Shown: positions 58,723-64,000 of the stretch, in pieces
How positions within the stretch are numbered: the first letter of the stretch is position 1
How the letters are laid out: each line of letters begins with the position of its first letter
Source: Absidia repens
Lineage: Eukaryota; Mucoromycota; Mucoromycetes; Mucorales; Cunninghamellaceae
Length of the DNA: 64,000 nt
NCBI GenBank assembly: GCA_002105175.1
Contig: MCGE01000001.1
Coordinates: 2,790,001 to 2,854,000 of the forward strand
Direction of reading: 5' to 3'
Position numbers and translations under genes: made by a program
Notes under the pieces: model-generated
What the model saw: the letters and a program-made list of their open reading frames with translations, nothing else
Told to the model about the DNA's origin: nothing
Database searches by the model: none

Positions 58723-59118
58723 TTTTACCCGCATCTCCTTTCTGTCGCAATTTCATTTTACTTCATATTCATATCAGCATGGCATAGAAACAAGTCATTT
58801 GATGCACCTTTGTATTCAACTTTCCCTTCCTTTTCTCCCCATATTTTTATTGTTATAGCTAGTTTATTCATTCAACCCATTATTATTATTATTCTATTGT
58901 TATTTTATTTTTATTTTTTTATGTGTATATACAAAATTAAAGTCTTCTTCCTTTTTTTAATTGGCGTCAAAAAATTGGTTTGGTGGGGACATATCAAACA
59001 GTGGATAAGCAACTCGGGGCTGCTCAAACGTGCATTGTTTCTCTTAAAAATAGAATGGTACAAGGTCAGCCAGAAATCAATTCAAGTCATCTTCCGGGTG
59101 TTTTTCCAGTGGTAAGTA

Positions 59119-59154
<36 letters not shown>

Positions 59155-59266
59155 GGACATCAAATCACGCTATCTCTCTTTGGGATAAAAGGGGTAGCAA
59201 AATGAACAACGCTATTTTTATTCCTCTTCTTTTATTAAACGTCTTCTTTGTTATATATATCTCCAA
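58723..59266. other. Spacer with an orphan exon-like frame
   Basis: An AATTAAAG near 58935 may end the PA2G4 transcript. At about 58975-59110 the frame GTYQTVDKQLGAAQ...INSSHLPGVFPV looks protein-like, with a donor (GTAAGT) after it, but no start or partner exon is found. A 28-nt A run follows at about 59121-59150. Confidence 0.4.
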
Positions 59267-60415
59267 ATGAAAGGGTGGTCCATTTTATTTACGGCTCTGA
59301 TAGCTACAGCAACAAGCAGCCAGGCCAGACCAATGGTGATTGAAGAAAGGGCGACAAGTGGCACGTCATGGAACTACTGGACAAACAAAGCGTGGGGTGT
59401 GAATTTGGGCAATTGGCTGATCCTTGAACGATGGATGGGTGGACAAGCGTTTGAAGCGGCAGGATCGAATGGCCAAGATGAATGGACACTCAGCAAGTCA
59501 ACTTCGAATGCGGCGGCAATACTGAAGCAGCATTGGGACAGTTGGGTGACAGAAGACGACTTTCGGAAGCTTGCTCGAGCCAAGGTGAATCATGTGCGGA
59601 TCCCTGTTGGCTTTTGGGCATTCATCACACCGGATGCTGGCGAACCTTATGTACATCAAGGACAAAAGGCTCAGATTGAACGTATTTTGGACTACTGTTC
59701 GACCTACCAGATGTATGCACTGATCGATCTTCATGGTCTGCCCGGCTCTCAGAACGGTGAAGCACATTCAGGTCACAACAGTGGACGTATTGAATTTTTT
59801 ACCAAACACAACATCGATCGCTCTTTACGTACCGTCCAGGCTGTGGTGGATTGGGTGAACCATTTGGATGAACGACGCAAAAGCAGGATTGCAGGGATCG
59901 AGGTGGCCAACGAACCAAAACCCAACAATGAAGACCAAGAGGCAACGTTGAAGAATTATTACCGCCAAGCCTACAAAATCATCACAGCCTCCACTTTTAG
60001 ACTTCCCATGATCTTTCACGATGCTTTCCGTGGTCCCGCTTATTGGAAAGGATTCTTCCCCTCGTCTGCCAACGCCGTACTGGACTTACATCCCTACTGG
60101 GCTTTCCCTCCGGCCAATGACAAGACTGCCATCCTCAGCCAAATCTGTGACAAGAAACCCAACCATGAATCGTTTTCCTTACCTGTTCTCTATGGCGAAT
60201 GGTCCTTGGCGTCGGGTGTATCTCGCTCGGATGAATGGATGCGACAATTTTTGGATACGCAAGTCTCCGTTTATAAGTCTGGAAACGCCGCAGGCGCGGT
60301 TTTTTGGTCCCTGAAAAACACAATCAACTCAGACGCCTGGTCCTTTGAACAACTTATGGATGAAAATATTATTAATGCGGCCACTTTTGAACATCATCCA
60401 AAGGCAAGATGTTGA
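59267..60415 (+). CDS. GH5 exo-1,3-beta-glucanase, secreted
   Basis: An intronless 382-aa ORF. The N-terminus is a signal peptide (MKGWSILFTALIATATSSQA). GVNLGNWLILERWM, HVRIPVGFW, IDLHGLPGSQNG and GIEVANEP mark a GH5_9 fold. The acid/base Glu is in ANEP near residue 214 and the nucleophile Glu in YGEWS near 311. HPYW and FWSLK are conserved. The enzyme cleaves glucose from beta-1,3-glucan and remodels the cell wall. It lacks a C-terminal anchor. The lack of introns contrasts with its neighbours. AATAAA at about 60506 fits its polyadenylation. Confidence 0.96.
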   Translation: MKGWSILFTALIATATSSQARPMVIEERATSGTSWNYWTNKAWGVNLGNWLILERWMGGQAFEAAGSNGQDEWTLSKSTSNAAAILKQHWDSWVTEDDFRKLARAKVNHVRIPVGFWAFITPDAGEPYVHQGQKAQIERILDYCSTYQMYALIDLHGLPGSQNGEAHSGHNSGRIEFFTKHNIDRSLRTVQAVVDWVNHLDERRKSRIAGIEVANEPKPNNEDQEATLKNYYRQAYKIITASTFRLPMIFHDAFRGPAYWKGFFPSSANAVLDLHPYWAFPPANDKTAILSQICDKKPNHESFSLPVLYGEWSLASGVSRSDEWMRQFLDTQVSVYKSGNAAGAVFWSLKNTINSDAWSFEQLMDENIINAATFEHHPKARC

Positions 60416-61580
60416 TCTCTCTGGTTTAGTTTACGTAGTTCAGGCTAGTTTATGTTTTATTATTTTATGCTTTACCATACTTTATTTATTTATTTATTAG
60501 TTAGTCAATAAAAATGATACTTTTTTTTTTAACGGAACTGTCATGTTGATCGGGCTGAGAATGACACGGTTGTTTATTGTCCCTTCTCCAGTGTTTGTGA
60601 ATACTCCGATTTTTTTTTTTTTTGGGGGGGGGGTACAAAGATACTATTGTTTGTGGGTATGAATTAATAAATATACCAATATCAATTCTTATGGTGCGGT
60701 TCAGCAAGGACGTAAAAAAAAAAAGGTTTCACAAAAAAACGCAAAGGTTATTTTTTTACTTGACAATAAAACGTTTAAACAAATAAAATGGCACTAAGAG
60801 TGAAAATAGAACAAAGCTACGCGAGAGGTATTTTGTTATTTTTATAACAAAAGAGAAAACTCCTTGGGTTTGAAATTAGTCAGTTTTCACTGAAAGGGTT
60901 GGGGAGTTGTAACATCCAAAAAAAAAAAAAAAAGTGAAGGGGTAGGGAACAAATAAATACCGTCTAGTGCAATACTATCGTCGATTTTAATGTGCTCATC
61001 ACTGCCTGATATTCTATGCATCTTTCACTGTCCTTTTTTCCATAAGCCATTACGGCCATTTTCTGAAACCATTCAAGAGCTCCATCTGACCCCTATATTT
61101 CGAAACCCAGTACTGTATAGTAGAATATGGTAGACGGAGAGTTGAGCACGGCGGGTGACTGATGTTACCCATATCTAATTTTTTTTTCTACACACACATG
61201 CACTATTATACAGATAGTGTAGCACAGTGCGGGCATACCATTCAACATGACAAAATAACCATTCGAGAGAAACTGTAAAAGCAAAAAGACAAACACATAT
61301 TTATTCAAATGTAGATATAAACTATGATATTATAGAAAAGACATAAAGTCAGATAAGCCAATCCCATCAGAAAGGGTAAGCTGCCCTATCAAACGGTAAG
61401 TGATAAACTATTCTACGGTGACGAACAGCTTAACTAAACTAGGCCAAATTGCTCCACCTTGTCTACAAAGACACCAAGAGAAGAAAAAAGCCATGATGGT
61501 AGACGCTGGAGAATGGTCACTACTATTATGAGAAGAGAATACCCACATTGACGGTGTTGAGTATCCACTGACAGAAAATG
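60416..61580. other. Spacer, nothing recognised
   Basis: AT-rich, with a G run at 60625-60632 and T/A runs. The segment just before 61583 precedes an F1 copy. No coding signal. Confidence 0.45.
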
Positions 61581-61582
61581 GT

Positions 61583-62440
61583 TTTAAATCCCGCCCACAT
61601 GATATTTATTTAGCTCATTTTTTGTTTTCTTTTTATTTTCTTTTTTTCTCTATTCATTTTTTTTCACAATTGAGGCACCTATGGGATAATGGTGATTTAG
61701 ATTAGTGTCATGACTAGTTTAGAAAGGGTTTCAGCTCAGGGATTACAAGATGCATGGGGAACCCCTTTCATTTTGGATTCAGGATTTGGAACCACCATGA
61801 GATGGCTTTTATAGTCTTCATTAACTTGGTTTAGTCTTAGTTTATTCTTAGGTTGTCCATAGTATGTATCTATATGTGAATAAAATATGTTTCTTTTTAC
61901 TTGCTTTAATGAAAAATGTCCTATTAGTCTTTCTCATGTCTTGCACAATTGATCCCTTTTTACCATTGCCTCATGAAAACTGATGTTGACTACTGTTATG
62001 CGTCAATAAAAGATATCCCAAGTTTTTTACAGTATATTAGCTCCCATTTCACAAGTGTCACTTTATATTAGTGTTGACTATTCTTTATATCTCACTTTGT
62101 TGTCACGCATCCTCCATTAGGTCACTCGTTATAAATGAACCACACATCTTTACTTAGTATCTACCAGTATGCTTTAATAAAATATGTCATTTTTATTCAC
62201 CCCTACTATAACTCGTCAGATAACAAACAATGTTCCTATTGTAGTTCTTTTGTGAGTGTTCTACCAATTATTTACTATGTAATTCACCCACTGTGACTAC
62301 TTGTCTTATCCCTTCACCACTGAAGCCTTAATAACTAGTTAGGAGTTTTAGGTCATCAACATGAAGATATAGACCTATTCTCGCTCTACCATTCATTCAA
62401 TCAACCTAGAGCATGATACCAGCGTAGTCGCCACTAGACT
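61583..62440 (+). repeat. Dispersed repeat F1, longest copy
   Basis: Starts AAATCCCGCCCACATGATAT and carries the full series: pyrimidine tract, AGATTAGTGTCATGACTAG, AGAAAGGGTTTCAGCTCAGG, ACAAGATGCATGGGGAAC, CATTTTGGATTCAGGATTTG, three or more AATAAA modules (GAATAAAATATGTTTC, GCGTCAATAAAAGATA, GCTTTAATAAAATATGTC), and the tail CACTGTGACTACT...AACCTAGAGCATGA shared with the copy at 26860. It defines the family's extent of about 0.85 kb. Confidence 0.85.
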
Positions 62441-63104
62441 GATCAAACTGTATATATCTGGCTCGTTATTTTTGTTTGCAAGTGGCATAAAAAAAAAAAA
62501 AAAAAACGAAAACAAAACTGAAGCCGGTTGTGGCTCAAGTTTATTGTGATACAAAATGGTGGGAGGTGATTATACTTTTATCAAAAAGCACAGTTTAAAA
62601 ATCTCATTCCTGACACCAGATAGATTGATTTTATAAAAATTTGCAAACAATTAAAGTTTGCCTTACGTTCCTGCTGACCCGAATCATTTGAAAAAAAAAA
62701 AAAGCACGGCAATGGTAAATATATTTGTTTGGTACTTAATCCTGAGGCTATTTTAACCCAGATATAGCATACGATCTTTGCATTAAGAACACCCTTTGCC
62801 TTAACCTTAATTTGATTTCCTACTGTATTTACATAAAATGCAAACAGAAAATGAAGACGACTAGCTCATAAAGTAAATCAGTGCATGTAATGATATCTAA
62901 GTAAGGACCTTCCAACCGTTCCGGAGGCTGTATGTAAGGGGGGAGGGTTTGTATTTTTTTTTTTTTTTGGAGGCGGATCATGCTGCAGGAGAAAACATTG
63001 CATAGGACGTGATTTTAATGGAAATAAATAAGAAGGTCATAAATGTTATCTATGATATCTTAATATTTTCGTTCCTTGCTTTCTCAAAGTCGAAGGGAAA
63101 AAAA
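62441..63104. other. Spacer and promoter of the amine oxidase gene
   Basis: AT-rich with A/T runs at about 62490, 62690 and 62956. Nothing recognised. Confidence 0.4.
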
Positions 63105-64000
63105 ATGATTATTTCCCATGTTTTGATTATGCTTCTTCCCGTATGGCAAACGTTATTCATAAATCGAATCATTGCAATTCAAGTGACGGTTGATCAAAAA
63201 TCATTAATTCCTGATTCATTTGCCAACATATATCTCACTTATCCAAATCAGCCTCCTTACCAAGGTGTTTATAAAGTCCGCGTCAGCCCTAATTGCCAAG
63301 CTGATTCCTCTTCTGAAAAGGTGATTGGTGACATGACGGTGTCAGAGAAGGTACAGCCAAAGAAGCTAATTTGGTATATTCCAGCATCCTTGGCGAAGCA
63401 ACCAGTATGCATAAAAATCTACAGTGAGCAGCAAACACTGTTAGGCACAAGCAGCATGTACCGCATTAAAGCTTGTAGAAAAAAGCAGAGCGAATGGAAT
63501 CATTTACTATTTGATGCCGCAAAATTCCATTCTACCGTCCAACATAATTCTATCGTGGCCGACTCGAAAGACAAAAGTAATAGAGACGTGGATAGTTTTT
63601 CCCCTTTCCTCCACCTTTATAGACTAACTGGATTTTTTTTTTCTTTCTATTTTTCATATAAATATGAATACTGTATATTGTAGAAATCGGAATTATTGGG
63701 GCTGGCGCCTCGGGATTGTTTAGTGGTTTTCTCCTGGAATCTGTTGGCTTTCATAATTATGAAATTCTCGAAGCAAGTCAACGTCTGGGAGGGCAAAACT
63801 GCCTTCTCTTTCTTTTACCTGCCTTTTAATCATTATTATTTTTTAGACGAATCCACACTGCTTATTTTGGGAAACCGGAAGAGTACCGCTATCAAGAAAT
63901 GGGGTACGAGTCGAGAAAGGGAAACTGGAATTCCTATACTCACTACTCAATTTTTTTTTCTTTCAATATGTAGACCAATGAGAATCCCATTTGCAAACAA
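63105..64000 (+). CDS. Secreted flavin amine oxidase (L-amino-acid oxidase/MAO type), 5' part
   Basis: Four exons seen: 63105-63576, 63684-63792, 63847-63903, 63974 to beyond the window. The start gives a signal peptide (MIISHVLIMLLPVWQTLFINRIIAIQ), chosen over the upstream in-frame Met at 63009. A roughly 130-residue beta-rich region with several Cys follows, unrecognised. Next comes the FAD dinucleotide motif IGIIGAGASGLFSGFLLE and EASQRLGGRIHTAYFG, typical of amine oxidases. Intron 2 is GC-AG (donor GCAAAA), which joins LGG to RIHT. The enzyme would oxidise L-amino acids or amines outside the cell or in the secretory path, releasing hydrogen peroxide. The substrate-binding and C-terminal parts lie outside the window. 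Confidence 0.85.

Overview
The window looks like nuclear DNA of an early-diverging filamentous fungus. Mucoromycota, probably Mucorales, is an inference from several things seen together: AT-rich intergenic DNA, genes split by short introns (mostly about 50-115 nt, GT-AG with a few GC-AG), very long T/A homopolymers, single-ORF Ty3/gypsy elements with a chromodomain, and secreted CE4-like and expansin-like (double-psi barrel) proteins. No rRNA, tRNA or CRISPR array was recognised.

Positions 1-18,500 are a retroelement and repeat nest. Two complete Ty3/gypsy chromoviruses lie here: element A (minus strand, 173-5855) and element B (plus strand, 11694-17471). Each has one intact Gag-Pol ORF, two LTRs that look identical, and a perfect 5-bp target duplication (ATATC and TACAC). 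Around them are an older LTR-A remnant, a solo LTR-B inserted inside an LTR of a third family (C), that LTR-C inserted into one copy of a local duplication whose other copy is an unoccupied site, poly-T and C-rich minisatellites, and a 315-bp inverted repeat pair.

Positions 18,500-64,000 hold host genes separated by AT-rich spacers. In order: a Ded1/DDX3 DEAD-box helicase, a CE4 deacetylase-fold protein lacking the catalytic motifs, ribosomal protein uS14 (S29), a secreted HExxH metalloprotease, a D-amino-acid-oxidase-like flavoprotein with a C-terminal SRL, a vacuolar AVT3-type amino-acid transporter, an unresolved membrane-protein locus, an expansin-like double-psi barrel protein, the Mtq2/HemK2 methyltransferase, two unrecognised low-complexity proteins, a four-finger C2H2 factor, a beta-carbonic anhydrase, a WDR55/Jip5 WD40 protein divergently paired with PA2G4/Ebp1, a GH5 exo-1,3-beta-glucanase, and the 5' part of a secreted flavin amine oxidase cut by the window end. 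A non-coding dispersed repeat family (called F1 here) occupies many of the spacers in both orientations.

Themes: translation and ribosome biogenesis (Ded1, uS14, Mtq2, WDR55, PA2G4), cell-wall and secreted enzymes (CE4-like, DPBB, GH5, metalloprotease), and amino-acid handling (AVT3, D- and L-type oxidases). In at least three genes (five cases in all) the reading frame is restored by exactly one additional base, always in the same direction. Sequence undercalls are therefore a more likely explanation than independent pseudogenes. All coordinates and splice sites were derived by eye from reading-frame and splice-site consistency.
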